A stretch of DNA of 64,000 bases from an uncultured Megasphaera sp. Lineage in GTDB: Bacteria; Bacillota; Negativicutes; Veillonellales; Megasphaeraceae. The stretch is from assembly GCA_934202965.1 (NCBI GenBank), contig CAKPYN010000006.1:1-64000 (forward strand), written 5' to 3'. Under the pieces are notes generated by a model that was given only the letters and a program-made list of their open reading frames with translations, did not search any database and was not told where the DNA came from. Shown piece after piece: positions 51,044 to 60,496 of this stretch. Every line of letters starts with the position of its first letter. Position 1 is the first letter of the stretch. Made by a program: the position numbers and the translations under genes.

Positions 51044-51867
51044 TGGGGCACCTCCTGAGATAATTCTTTCATAGCCGTCTGATATTGTTCTGTATTGGGA
51101 GCAGTACCATGCCATTCTGCTTGATTTTCCATATACGATACGCCCTTGCCTTTTATCGTATGCGCCAATACAACGGTCGGTTTGCTGCGATATTGCTTAG
51201 CTTCTTTCAATGTATGATACAACTTGTCTATATCATGACCATCTGTTTCCAAGACATGCCAACCAAAACTTTGCCACTTCGCTGCCATAGGCTGCATCTT
51301 TTTGATGCCATTCAACGCATCTACTAATTGCATGCCATTGCAGTCTACAATAAGACAAACGTGGTCTAAATGGTGTTGAGCCGCAAACGCTGCTGCTTCC
51401 CAAATCTGCCCTTCTTGCTGTTCCCCGTCGCCAATCAAGCAAAATACATGCGGCATTTCCTGTCGTCGCTGCAATGCAAAAGCAATCCCATTAGCAATGG
51501 ATAACCCTTGTCCCAATGAGCCTACAGCACAGTCCAAACAAGGTAATTTTTCCATATTTGGATGTCCCTGCAGCGGGCTTCCCAGCTTCCGCAGCGTATC
51601 CAGCAAGGATACCGGGAAAAAACCTTTATGTGCCAACACACTATAATATGCCGGGGCTGCATGCCCTTTGGATAAAATAAACCGATCTCGCCGTGGATTT
51701 TTAGGATCTTTGGGAAAACAGTGCAACAAATCGGTAAAATATAACGTTACCAGTATTTCGACAACTGACAAAGAACTGCCAGGATGTCCGGAACCTGCTA
51801 AATAAATAGCCTGTACAGTTTCTCTGCGTATTTGCCTGCATAACTGTTGAAGCTGATTTGTCATCAA
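51040..51867 (-). CDS. Transketolase, N-terminal subunit
   Basis: 275 residues holding the thiamine-diphosphate domain: GSGHPGSSLSVVEILVTLYF, GHAAPAYYSVLA, GSLGQGLSIANGIAFA, the ThDP-binding GDGEQQEGQIWEAAAFAAQH with Asp and a following Asn (DCNGMQ). Split transketolases are common in anaerobic Firmicutes. The start follows AGGAGG. Its transcript begins with an attenuator-like leader. Confidence 0.93.
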   Translation of the reverse strand: MMTNQLQQLCRQIRRETVQAIYLAGSGHPGSSLSVVEILVTLYFTDLLHCFPKDPKNPRRDRFILSKGHAAPAYYSVLAHKGFFPVSLLDTLRKLGSPLQGHPNMEKLPCLDCAVGSLGQGLSIANGIAFALQRRQEMPHVFCLIGDGEQQEGQIWEAAAFAAQHHLDHVCLIVDCNGMQLVDALNGIKKMQPMAAKWQSFGWHVLETDGHDIDKLYHTLKEAKQYRSKPTVVLAHTIKGKGVSYMENQAEWHGTAPNTEQYQTAMKELSQEVPQ

Positions 51868-51922
51868 TACGCGCCTCCTATAGCGAAGATTGGTCTATAC
51901 TCGCTATTTATAGGTATCACAT

Positions 51923-52017
51923 AAAAAACGCACCGTATCAATCATAGCCCGCCCCTGATACGAATGCGTTTTTTGCGAACACTGCGAAGACATTATCTTT
52001 ATAAAAAATGTCTTTGT
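51923..52017 (-). ncRNA. Attenuator-like leader (or terminated sRNA) upstream of transketolase
   Basis: The transcript predicted from the promoter at 52024-52052 starts near 52017. It first forms AAGACATT/AATGTCTT (51987-51994 with 52007-52014). It then forms a long stem: AAAAAACGCA (51923-51932) with TGCGTTTTTT (51965-51974), continued by GTATCA (51935-51940) with TGATAC (51956-51961), a G/C-rich loop between them and a T-run. This is a terminator about 55 nt before the transketolase start. It may be a riboswitch-type or peptide-independent attenuator; no known aptamer was recognised. Confidence 0.55.
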
Positions 52018-52023
52018 TATTAT

Positions 52024-52052
52024 TATAATACAATGATTATACACGTAAGTCA
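52024..52052 (-). promoter_or_regulatory. Promoter of the transketolase leader
   Basis: Minus-strand TTGACT (52052-52047) and TATTAT (52029-52024), 17 bp apart. Confidence 0.75.
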
Positions 52053-52106
52053 ATCAGCATATGCCAATGCCGTATATTTACATACCTATAACTCATAAAA
52101 GAACAT

Positions 52107-52152
52107 ATAAAAAACATGATGCGACACGCCATCGTATCGTATCATGTTTTTT
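52107..52152. terminator. Terminator after the first aminotransferase
   Basis: AAAAAACATGAT (52109-52120) pairs perfectly with ATCATGTTTTTT (52141-52152); a T-run follows on the minus strand. Confidence 0.85.
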
Positions 52153-52171
52153 ATCATGCAATCTATCTGCA

Positions 52172-53368
52172 TTATTGTTTATATGCTGCCATTTCTTCTT
52201 TTAAAACATCTGCCAGTCGTTTAATGCCTTCAACAATTCGTTCTTCTGGCATATTGGAATAATTGAGCCGGAAATGGTTCGCATTGCCGCCATTCGGATA
52301 AAATGGACCGCCTGGAACGTATGCCACATCTTTGGCTAATACTTTTGGCATAATTTCTTTGGCATCCATGCCTTCCGGCAGCGTAACCCATGTAAATAGG
52401 CCGCCTTCTGGATAGGTAAATGTAATTTCTTTAGGAAATTCTTCTTTCATCGTCTGGCACATTAAATCCCGCCGCGTTTTATACAAGGCTTTAATTTTTT
52501 CTACATGTTTATCCAAATCATACATATCAATATAATATGACGTCTGGCGTTGTGCAAATGATGAAGACTGTAAGTCCACAGCTTGTTTTAATTTTACAAT
52601 TTTATCGATAATTTCCGGGTTTGCAACCATCCAAGCGATGCGAAGACCGGGCATAAAAATTTTAGAGAATGAGCCTAAAAATACAATATTGCCTTTGGTA
52701 TCCATGGATTTTAAAGACGGTACTTTTTCACCATCATAGCGCAGTTCACCATAGGGATCGTCTTCTAGTACAGGGAAATCATACTGATTAATAATGTCCA
52801 TAAATTGTTTGCGCCGTTCTAAGGGCCAGGTAATCCCTGTCGGATTTTGGAATTCTGGAATTACATACATCATGCGTACACGCGGGCCATATTGATCCAA
52901 CAATTTTTCCAGTTCTTCCGGAATAATCCCTTTTTCATCTGTCGGTACTTCAACAAATTGTGGTCCACACAATTTAAATGCATTAATAGCTCCCAAATAC
53001 GTCGGACTTTCTACTAATACAACATCATCTTTATTCAAAAAAATCTGCGCCAATAATGACAATCCCTGCTGCGAACCAGAGGTAATCATTACTTCATCAG
53101 CTGAGCAATCTACCATAAACGCTTGTTTCATTCGCTTAGTAATTTTTTCGCGAAGCGGCAGATAGCCTTCCGTCGTACCATACTGTACAGCCTGTTTTCC
53201 TTCTTTCGTTAAGACTTCGTCGTCTACTTTTTTCAATTCTTCCGTAGGAAATAGTTCCGGTGCCGGTAATCCGCCAGCAAAGGAAATAACTTGCGGCATG
53301 GTTGTTAATTTCAATAATTCACGGATTTCAGAAGCTTTAAGGTCCATCGCAAGGTCTGAAAATTTCAT
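52172..53368 (-). CDS. PLP-dependent aminotransferase (2-aminoadipate/aromatic type), paralogue 1
   Basis: About 398 residues, fold type I class I/II aminotransferase without the GntR domain of MocR proteins. ISFAGGLPAPELFP is at the start, the PLP-Lys is in GSFSKIFMPGLRIAWM near residue 234, EDDPYGELRY near 203 and the C-terminal HFRLNYSNMPEERI. The pattern is that of LysN-like 2-aminoadipate or aromatic transaminases. It is closely related to the next gene (53535-54731), sharing long identical blocks, so the pair arose by tandem duplication. The ATG at 53368 follows AGGAG. Confidence 0.93.
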   Translation of the reverse strand: MKFSDLAMDLKASEIRELLKLTTMPQVISFAGGLPAPELFPTEELKKVDDEVLTKEGKQAVQYGTTEGYLPLREKITKRMKQAFMVDCSADEVMITSGSQQGLSLLAQIFLNKDDVVLVESPTYLGAINAFKLCGPQFVEVPTDEKGIIPEELEKLLDQYGPRVRMMYVIPEFQNPTGITWPLERRKQFMDIINQYDFPVLEDDPYGELRYDGEKVPSLKSMDTKGNIVFLGSFSKIFMPGLRIAWMVANPEIIDKIVKLKQAVDLQSSSFAQRQTSYYIDMYDLDKHVEKIKALYKTRRDLMCQTMKEEFPKEITFTYPEGGLFTWVTLPEGMDAKEIMPKVLAKDVAYVPGGPFYPNGGNANHFRLNYSNMPEERIVEGIKRLADVLKEEMAAYKQ

Positions 53369-53484
53369 TACCAATCACTCCTTTGGTTTTTCTAAAAAAA
53401 CGTTTTACGTTACTGTTATAGTTATTATAGCATTTTAATGAATTTTTATCAATTGTATTTTTACTTTTTATCATAATACTAATT

Positions 53485-53520
53485 AAAAAAAATTCAGACA
53501 TGCAATATAACATGTCTGAA
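53485..53520 (-). terminator. Terminator between the two aminotransferase genes
   Basis: TTCAGACATG (53493-53502)/CATGTCTGAA (53511-53520), loop of 8, followed by eight T on the minus strand. The two paralogues therefore have separate transcripts. Confidence 0.88.
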
Positions 53521-53534
53521 CTCTAAAAACGTTA

Positions 53535-54731
53535 TTATTTTAATTTAGCCATTTCTTCTTTCAATACATCAGCCAAACGTTTAATACCTTCTACGATACG
53601 TTCTTCCGGCATATTGGAATAGTTAAGACGGAAATGGTTCGCATGACCGCCATTCGGATAAAATGCGCTGCCCGGTACATATGCAACTTTCTTCGCAATA
53701 ACCTTTGGCATCATTTCTTTGGCATCCATACCTTCCGGCAACGTTACCCATGTAAATAAACCGCCTTCCGGATAGGTGAATGTAACTCCTTCAGGGAAAT
53801 ATTTTTTCATGGAATCATACATCAATGTACGGCGTTTACCGTATAAATTGCGGATTTCCTGCACATGCGCATCCAAATCGAACATATCGATATAATAGGA
53901 AACCTGACGCTGTGCAAACGAAGAAGACTGTAAGTCAACAGTTTGTTTCAGCATAACAGCTTTTTCCAAAACTTCCGGTGCTGCAACCATCCAGCCAAGA
54001 CGAAGGCCAGGCATCAAAATCTTGGAGAAGGAACCGAAGAAAATAACATTGCCTTTTTTGTCTAACGATTTCAATGTCGGTAACGATTTGCCTTCATAAC
54101 GAAGTTCACCGTATGGATCGTCTTCAATAACTGGAATGTCATGCTGATTAACAATATCCATGAATGCTTCACGGCGTTCCATCGGCCATGTAATACCGGA
54201 TGGATTCTGGAAATCAGGAATAACATACATTAAGCGAATACGATTACCGTATTTTGCAATAATTTTATCTAATTCTTCTGGGATCATACCTTTGTCATCG
54301 GTCGGAACTTCGACAAACTGTGGGAATTTTACATTAAATGCTGTCGTAGCACCCATGTATGTCGGGCTTTCTACCAACACAATATCATCTTTATTTAAAA
54401 AGATATTGCCGAGCAGCGATAAACCTTGCTGAGAACCAGCCGTAATAATGATATCTTCATAGCTACAGTCCGTTTGGAATGCAGATTTCATACGTTCAGC
54501 AATATGTTTACGAAGCGGCACATATCCTTCTGTTGTGCTGTACTGAAGAGCTTGCCGACCTTCTTTTTCCAAAATTGCCACATCGACTTTTTTCATATCT
54601 TCCACCGGGAACAGTTCCGGAGCAGGCAAACCGCCGGCAAACGAAATAATTTCCGGGTTTTCTGTAACTTTTAAAATTTCACGAATGTCAGATGCGTGTA
54701 AACTATTTGCTACTTCTGAAAACTTTACCAT
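53535..54731 (-). CDS. PLP-dependent aminotransferase (2-aminoadipate/aromatic type), paralogue 2
   Basis: About 398 residues with the same motif set as its neighbour: ISFAGGLPAPELFP, EDDPYGELRYEG, PLP-Lys in GSFSKILMPGLRLGWM and the same C-terminal IVEGIKRLADVLKEEMA. Differences cluster in the region before the PLP-Lys and around NVKFPQFVEVP, so substrate range may differ. The ATG at 54731 follows GGAGTGA; the longer ORF start is rejected. It has its own -10-like TATACT upstream (about 54815). Confidence 0.93.
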   Translation of the reverse strand: MVKFSEVANSLHASDIREILKVTENPEIISFAGGLPAPELFPVEDMKKVDVAILEKEGRQALQYSTTEGYVPLRKHIAERMKSAFQTDCSYEDIIITAGSQQGLSLLGNIFLNKDDIVLVESPTYMGATTAFNVKFPQFVEVPTDDKGMIPEELDKIIAKYGNRIRLMYVIPDFQNPSGITWPMERREAFMDIVNQHDIPVIEDDPYGELRYEGKSLPTLKSLDKKGNVIFFGSFSKILMPGLRLGWMVAAPEVLEKAVMLKQTVDLQSSSFAQRQVSYYIDMFDLDAHVQEIRNLYGKRRTLMYDSMKKYFPEGVTFTYPEGGLFTWVTLPEGMDAKEMMPKVIAKKVAYVPGSAFYPNGGHANHFRLNYSNMPEERIVEGIKRLADVLKEEMAKLK

Positions 54732-54860
54732 AAAAATATCACTCCTATTCTTTTTCTCTTCTTTTATGGCTCTATCCAATATAACTCATGCAACATGTAT
54801 TGGAGTGCTTTTAAGTATACCACATTTTTTATATATGTGCTACAAATTTTACCAAAAAAA

Positions 54861-54901
54861 ATAAAAAAACATTGCAGATATATTATTTTTTCTGCAATGT
54901 T
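54861..54901 (-). terminator. Terminator of the rimP-ribF operon
   Basis: AACATTGCAGA (54868-54878)/TCTGCAATGTT (54891-54901), loop of 12, followed by seven T on the minus strand, just after ribF. Confidence 0.88.
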
Positions 54902-54906
54902 TTAAG

Positions 54907-55842
54907 TTAATCGTTTACGTTTATAAAAAATTTCTGTGCTGCTTCTTTATCCTGCTGCATTTGGCAGACTAATTCTTCTGCCGATGCAAATACCATTTCA
55001 CCGCGAAGACGTTTCCTAAAACGTAAGTTGACCGTTTTTCCATATAAATTTTCCTGACAGTTTAATACATGCGTTTCAATTCGTCTGTACTGATGGGTAA
55101 AGGTCGGATTACTGCCAATATTGGTGATACTGGGATGACATATGCCATTCCAAGCCAGTTCCGTAATATATACTCCATCAGCCGGTACAGCCATTTTTAC
55201 GGGAATCAGCATATTCGCCGTAGGAAATCCAATCGTGCGCCCGCGATGATCTCCCTGCACAACTTCTCCGGTTAAGGTAAACGGCCTGCCCAATAAACTT
55301 TCAGCCGTCTCCATATGCCCCATATGAACCAGTCTTCGAATGACCGTACTGCTAATTGGCGTACTCCTTCCCGGCCGTTCTAATAATGTCAAGGCCAAAA
55401 CAGGTATATTATACGCTGCCATAAATTGTTTTAGCGTATCCGTATTACCAGCTGCTTTTGCGCCATACGTAAAATTAGAACCGACAACAATTGCCGACGG
55501 ATGGATATACGTTAACAACTGCTGACAAAATGATTCTGGCGATTCTTTGAGTAAATGCTGCGTCATGGGCAGCAGTACGAGCCCATCAATTCCTACTGCC
55601 GCAATGTATTGTTCTTTTTGTTTCACTGTAGCCAGTCGTGCCGGTTCTTTATCCGGACAAAGAACGGACAAGGGATGGGCGCCAAATGTAATCACCATGG
55701 CTTTTACGCCTTTTTTAGCAGCCTTTTCTATTGCCGTTTTCATGACCATTTGATGTCCCAAGTGTACCCCGTCAAAGGTTCCCAAGGCAACAACCGCGCC
55801 GCAGCAATCTGTAATTTCCTGAAATGAATGGAATACTTGCAT
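54907..55842 (-). CDS. ribF: Bifunctional riboflavin kinase/FAD synthetase
   Basis: 311 residues. The N-terminal nucleotidyltransferase domain shows ALGTFDGVHLGHQMV and ISSTVIRRLVHMGHMETAESLLGRPF. The C-terminal flavokinase domain shows GRTIGFPTANM and ITNIGSNPTF. It makes FMN and FAD. It is the last gene of the translation operon, 11 bp after truB. Confidence 0.96.
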   Translation of the reverse strand: MQVFHSFQEITDCCGAVVALGTFDGVHLGHQMVMKTAIEKAAKKGVKAMVITFGAHPLSVLCPDKEPARLATVKQKEQYIAAVGIDGLVLLPMTQHLLKESPESFCQQLLTYIHPSAIVVGSNFTYGAKAAGNTDTLKQFMAAYNIPVLALTLLERPGRSTPISSTVIRRLVHMGHMETAESLLGRPFTLTGEVVQGDHRGRTIGFPTANMLIPVKMAVPADGVYITELAWNGICHPSITNIGSNPTFTHQYRRIETHVLNCQENLYGKTVNLRFRKRLRGEMVFASAEELVCQMQQDKEAAQKFFINVND

Positions 55843-55853
55843 GATTTATTACC

Positions 55854-56735
55854 TCACCCTATGTCGGCAAACATTTTATGCGGACGAATCACATGATGTT
55901 CTTTATCGAAACGAGCAATACCTGCCAACTTTTTCTCTAGTGTATAGACACGCAATACAGCCTTATCTGCCAATCCCTTTCCAGCAAAGGGAACAGGACG
56001 TCCCTGCAATAAAAAAGTGCATTGTTTATGATTGCATACGGTTTTGGGTAATTCTTGAATAGCCATGTCAGCGGGTTGTACATAGGCGACCGGATTAGCC
56101 TCAATTTCTTCCAGCGTAGCCGCCTCAGCAATATCAAATAACCCCGCCCGTACACGCACCAAATAAGTCATACAGGCGTACGTGCCAAGTGCTTCTCCTA
56201 TATCGCGAATTAACGAACGAATATATGTCCCTTTCGAACATGTTACAGCTATCACACCTCGACCGTGATTGTACGACAGTAACTGAATGTCATGAATTGT
56301 AACATGCCGTACAGGTAACGTAAACTCCGTATGCTGCCGAGCTAATTTATATGCTTTCACGCCATTGACATTAATGGCAGAATACCGTGACGGCGTTTGG
56401 CCTATTTCCCCATGAAACGATTGCACAGCCTGTTGTATTTCATCAAACCGAAACGCACGTACCGGTGCCTGCGCCACGACTTCTCCGGTACTATCTTCTG
56501 TATCCGTAGCCAATCCCAGTACAAATTCAGCATGATACGTTTTAACGCTGCTGTCGCCATATTCAATCAGTCTGGTTGCCTGTCCTAAGTAAACAGGCAA
56601 TACACCGGCTGCCAACGGATCCAGAGTACCCGCATGGCCTATTTTTTTCATATTGTATATACGGCGCAGCTGTCCAATCACATCATGGCTTGACATGCCC
56701 GTTGGTTTTATTACATTGACAACTCCATGTATCAT
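55854..56735 (-). CDS. truB: tRNA pseudouridine(55) synthase TruB
   Basis: About 293 residues. GVVNVIKPTGMSSHDVI is at the start, the catalytic Asp is in KIGHAGTLDPLAAGVLPV near residues 37-54, then QTPSRYSAINVNGVKAYKLAR and CSKGTYIRSLIRDIGEALG. The C-terminal extension resembles a PUA-type domain. The ATG at 56735 overlaps the stop of nrnA by 4 bp. Confidence 0.96.
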   Translation of the reverse strand: MIHGVVNVIKPTGMSSHDVIGQLRRIYNMKKIGHAGTLDPLAAGVLPVYLGQATRLIEYGDSSVKTYHAEFVLGLATDTEDSTGEVVAQAPVRAFRFDEIQQAVQSFHGEIGQTPSRYSAINVNGVKAYKLARQHTEFTLPVRHVTIHDIQLLSYNHGRGVIAVTCSKGTYIRSLIRDIGEALGTYACMTYLVRVRAGLFDIAEAATLEEIEANPVAYVQPADMAIQELPKTVCNHKQCTFLLQGRPVPFAGKGLADKAVLRVYTLEKKLAGIARFDKEHHVIRPHKMFADIG

Positions 56736-57676
56736 ATCGCTTTTAAAATTTCCTTCACTACCATTTTCTTTGCATCTTCTAACGAAGCGGCTATCGTACA
56801 TCCCGCAGCCCGGACATGTCCGCCACCGTCAAAACTAGCTGCAATCGCATTGACATCTACTGTTTTAGAACGCAGGCTAACTCTTGTTTCTGTATCATTC
56901 ACAAATTTTACAGTAAACGCAACGTCTACGCCTTTAATATTGCGCACATAGTCCATGTAACTGCCTGTATGCTCACCTGTATACTGCATCAATTCCGGTG
57001 TAAAAGCCAATCCTGCGACAGTATTGCCGCCAAACAGTTCAATATGCTGCAATACTTCTGCCAAGGCCTGCATTTTAGCCAAAGAACGCGCTTCTAGATG
57101 TTCAGAAATGCGATTGGGGTGTGCACCGGCATCAACCAACGCACCTGCCATTTGCAGCGTATGGCCTGTTGTGTTGCTGAACTTAAAGAAACCACAATCT
57201 GTAGCAACGGCCAAATACAAGGCATCAGCCCAAGAAGCTTCGATGGGTACATTCCATGTTAAAAACAGGAATGTCAAGATTTCACCGGCTGCTGCAAAAT
57301 CAGGGCGAATATATTCCCAATCAGCAAAATGCTGATTGGAAATATGGTGATCAATATTCAAGATCTTCCCTTTCGCCAAAGTGGCTGCATTTCCCAACCG
57401 GTTCATGTCCGTTGCATCCAATACGACCGTTAGCCAAGATTCGTCTGTCTGAACAGTTTCTGGTTTTTGAATGACATCATAGTCCTGTAAAAAGTTAAAT
57501 TTTTCGTCCACGTCGTCGTCCAATACGACAACTACGTCTTTGTTCAGGGAATGAAGCCATCCATATAATGCCAGCGTACTGCCAATTGCATCGCCATCGG
57601 GACTGACATGCGCAGTAATCATAATATGATCATACTGTTCCAATACGTGACGTATTTCCTGTATTGAAGAATTCAT
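56732..57676 (-). CDS. nrnA: DHH/DHHA1 phosphoesterase NrnA (oligoribonuclease/pAp phosphatase)
   Basis: 314 residues. The DHH domain shows HVSPDGDAIGSTLALYGWL near 23-41, DATDMNRLG near 91 and NIDHHISNQHFADW near 109-122. The C-terminal DHHA1 domain ends in SFDGGGHVRAAGCTI. It degrades short oligoribonucleotides and pAp in Firmicutes. It lies between rbfA and truB, as usual. Confidence 0.94.
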   Translation of the reverse strand: MNSSIQEIRHVLEQYDHIMITAHVSPDGDAIGSTLALYGWLHSLNKDVVVVLDDDVDEKFNFLQDYDVIQKPETVQTDESWLTVVLDATDMNRLGNAATLAKGKILNIDHHISNQHFADWEYIRPDFAAAGEILTFLFLTWNVPIEASWADALYLAVATDCGFFKFSNTTGHTLQMAGALVDAGAHPNRISEHLEARSLAKMQALAEVLQHIELFGGNTVAGLAFTPELMQYTGEHTGSYMDYVRNIKGVDVAFTVKFVNDTETRVSLRSKTVDVNAIAASFDGGGHVRAAGCTIAASLEDAKKMVVKEILKAI

Positions 57677-57681
57677 ACGTT

Positions 57682-58029
57682 TTAACCCTTCTTTTCAATG
57701 TCACGAAGAATTTTATCAATTTTCATGCCATAATCCAATGACGTATCTTCCTTAAATTCAATGGTCGGTGAATAGCGAATCCCCAATCGCCGGCCTACTT
57801 CTGTGCGAATATAGCCTGTTGCATTTTTTAACGCCTTCATCGTATTTTGCTTTTCTTCCGTTTTTCCGAAAAGGCTTACATATACAGTCGCTTCCCGCAA
57901 ATCACCGGTAATCCGCGCATCTGTAACTGTCACAAAACCAAGGCGGGGATCTTTCAATTCACGAAGCAGGATATTGGATACTTCCTGCTTAATGAATTCT
58001 TGTATTTTACGAACTCGTAATTCTCCCAT
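57682..58029 (-). CDS. rbfA: Ribosome-binding factor A
   Basis: 115 residues: RKIQEFIKQEVSNILLRELKDPRLGFVTVTDARITGDLREATVYVSLFG in outline, then RTEVGRRLGIRYSPTIEFKEDTSLDYG. A KH-like 30S maturation factor. It follows infB by 16 bp with GAGG upstream of the start. Confidence 0.96.
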   Translation of the reverse strand: MGELRVRKIQEFIKQEVSNILLRELKDPRLGFVTVTDARITGDLREATVYVSLFGKTEEKQNTMKALKNATGYIRTEVGRRLGIRYSPTIEFKEDTSLDYGMKIDKILRDIEKKG

Positions 58030-58045
58030 AATGTTTTATCCTCAC

Positions 58046-60496
58046 TTATTCCGGAGCTACTTCGACCATTTCATACGCTTCGATTTCGTCACCTTCCTTG
58101 ATGTCACGATATTTATCAAGCGTAATACCGCATTCGTAGCCAGAAGCAACTTCCTTTACATCATCTTTAAAACGACGGAGACCGTCAATTTCTCCTTCAT
58201 GAACAACAATACCATTACGAATCAAGCGGATTTTAGACGTGCTGGTAATTTTACCTTCTTTGACATAGGAACCGCCAACAATAACTTTCGGTGTCGTAAT
58301 GACTTTGCGGACTTCTGCACGGCCAACAATTTTTTCTTCGTATTTCTTTTCCATCATGCCTTTAATCGCTGCTTCGACATCATTAATGGCATCATAAATG
58401 ACACGATACATACGCATATCGACATTTTCATGTTCCGCTGATTTACGAGCTGCTGCATCAGGACGAACATTAAAGCCAATAATAATCGCATTGGATGCAG
58501 ACGCCAGCATAATATCCGATTCTGTAATGGCTCCGACACCGGCATGTACGATGGAAATACGAACTTCATCGCTCTTAATAGACAGCAAGGACTGACTTAA
58601 TGCTTCAACAGAACCCTGTACGTCCCCTTTGACAATCAATGGCAATTCTTTCAATTCACCCTGCTGAATCTGGCTGAATAAATCGTCCAACGTAACTTTA
58701 GCATTGACATGAAGTTCAGAGGAACGTTTCTTTTCCATTCGCTTTTCAGCTACACTGCGCGCCGTTTTTTCATCGGTTACATCCAAAATGTCGCCAGCTT
58801 CCGGCACATCATTCAAGCCTAAGATTTCGACTGGGAATGAAGGTTCTGCTTTTTTAACTCGTTCGCCCCGTTCGTTGGTCATGGCACGAACTTTACCAAA
58901 GCACGGTCCAACAATAATCGTATCGCCTACATGAAGCGTGCCTTTTTGAATCAGTACCGAGGCAACCGGGCCGCGTCCTTTATCCAACTTCGCTTCAATA
59001 ACAACCCCTTGAGCCGGACGATTCGGATTGGCTTTCAGTTCTGATACTTCGGCTAATACTAAAATGTTTTCCAGCAAGTCTTCCAAGCCGATTTTCTTAT
59101 GAGCAGAAACGGGAACCATAATGGTATCGCCGCCCCAATCTTCACTGATCAAGCCATATTCTGTCAGCTGCTGCATAACATGTTCAGGATTAGCACTTTC
59201 TTTATCTATCTTATTAATAGCAACGATAATCGGTACGCCTGCAGATTTCGCATGGTTGATAGATTCAATCGTCTGCGGCATAACGCCGTCATCGGCAGCA
59301 ACAACGAGGACAGCAATATCCGTTACCTGCGCACCACGGGCACGCATTGCCGTAAATGCTTCATGGCCTGGTGTATCCATAAAGGTGATTTTTTTACCTT
59401 CATAACGAACCTGATAGGCCCCAATATGCTGTGTAATACCACCGGCTTCATGACTGGTTACATTGGTCTGACGAATCGCATCGAGCAAGCTGGTTTTGCC
59501 ATGGTCGACGTGACCCATAATCGTAACAACAGGCGGACGAACTTTCAATGATTCTGGCGGATCAATAATTTCTTCTAATTCAGTGGGATCTTCCGGTGGT
59601 GCTTCTTTCGTTACAGTCACACCAAATTCATCAGCGATTAACGATGCCGTTTCATAGTCAATTTCTTGGTTAATCGTCGCCATAATACCGCCCATCAGCA
59701 GTTTTTTGATTACTTCGCCAACTTCACGTCCCAAGCGTTCCGCAAAATCCTTGACAATAATCGTTTCCGGCAATTCAATGCTGGTTGGATAATTTTTCTT
59801 TTTAGCCGTTTCATGATTTTGCATTTGCTGCGGCTGATTTTTATGATTTTTATTTTTATGTTTTCCTTTGTTCAATACGTTGGACAACAGGGTATGCGGT
59901 CTGTTTTTACCGCCTTGATTATTGCGAGAATCCCGGTTGCCATTCTGTCCCCGTTTATTGCGTTTGTTATCGGAACGGTTGCCGCTGTCTGTGTTATTTT
60001 GCTGCGTACGACCAAAGAATTTCGTACGTTTACCATCATTGGAACTGCCTTGTTTGCTGTCTGTCTGATGATTCGTACGGTTTTGACGATTCGATTGACC
60101 GCCTGCATTTTGCGGTTTATCTTTACGCATATTGGACATGTTTTTTCCATTGCGGTTTGTCGGCTGTCCCTGATGTTTTCCGCTGTTGGTGCGTTCGTTA
60201 TGTCCTTGTTTTGCGTTATTTTCCTGATTATGTTGACGTTCTTGTTGTTTTCCTTGATTTGCGCGGCTGTTATCGTTCACTTTTCGGCTATTTCCTTCCA
60301 TTCCTTTTTTGGCTTCTGCCACTTTTTTATCAGTACCCTGTTTCGATTTCTTAAAAGACGTATCCAAAATGGATTTCATTTTATCATCAATACCAGTAAA
60401 ATTACCAGCTTTAATATGATGGTCTCCTAATACCTTGATAACCGCTTTAGCTGACACACCATATTCTTTGGCTGCTTCATATACTCGTTTTGTCAT
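58046..60496 (-). CDS. infB: Translation initiation factor IF-2
   Basis: 816 residues. N-terminal IF2_N segment RVYEAAKEYGVSAKAVIKVLGDH; then a low-complexity region (about 70-215) rich in Asn, Gln, Lys, Arg and Gly. The conserved core follows: a second IF2_N-like helix region, the G domain with GHVDHGKTSLLDAI near 331-344, DTPGHEAFTAMRARGA and NKIDK, then domains II-IV ending GYECGITLDKYRDIKEGDEIEAYE. The Asn/Gln-rich linker creates a long spurious antisense ORF at 59666-60430. Confidence 0.97.
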   Translation of the reverse strand: MTKRVYEAAKEYGVSAKAVIKVLGDHHIKAGNFTGIDDKMKSILDTSFKKSKQGTDKKVAEAKKGMEGNSRKVNDNSRANQGKQQERQHNQENNAKQGHNERTNSGKHQGQPTNRNGKNMSNMRKDKPQNAGGQSNRQNRTNHQTDSKQGSSNDGKRTKFFGRTQQNNTDSGNRSDNKRNKRGQNGNRDSRNNQGGKNRPHTLLSNVLNKGKHKNKNHKNQPQQMQNHETAKKKNYPTSIELPETIIVKDFAERLGREVGEVIKKLLMGGIMATINQEIDYETASLIADEFGVTVTKEAPPEDPTELEEIIDPPESLKVRPPVVTIMGHVDHGKTSLLDAIRQTNVTSHEAGGITQHIGAYQVRYEGKKITFMDTPGHEAFTAMRARGAQVTDIAVLVVAADDGVMPQTIESINHAKSAGVPIIVAINKIDKESANPEHVMQQLTEYGLISEDWGGDTIMVPVSAHKKIGLEDLLENILVLAEVSELKANPNRPAQGVVIEAKLDKGRGPVASVLIQKGTLHVGDTIIVGPCFGKVRAMTNERGERVKKAEPSFPVEILGLNDVPEAGDILDVTDEKTARSVAEKRMEKKRSSELHVNAKVTLDDLFSQIQQGELKELPLIVKGDVQGSVEALSQSLLSIKSDEVRISIVHAGVGAITESDIMLASASNAIIIGFNVRPDAAARKSAEHENVDMRMYRVIYDAINDVEAAIKGMMEKKYEEKIVGRAEVRKVITTPKVIVGGSYVKEGKITSTSKIRLIRNGIVVHEGEIDGLRRFKDDVKEVASGYECGITLDKYRDIKEGDEIEAYEMVEVAPE

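Noticed and set aside
59666..60430. 254-codon plus-strand ORF antisense to infB
   Set aside because: It is the mirror of the Asn/Gln/Lys-rich IF-2 linker; the apparent hydrophobic protein is a composition artefact.
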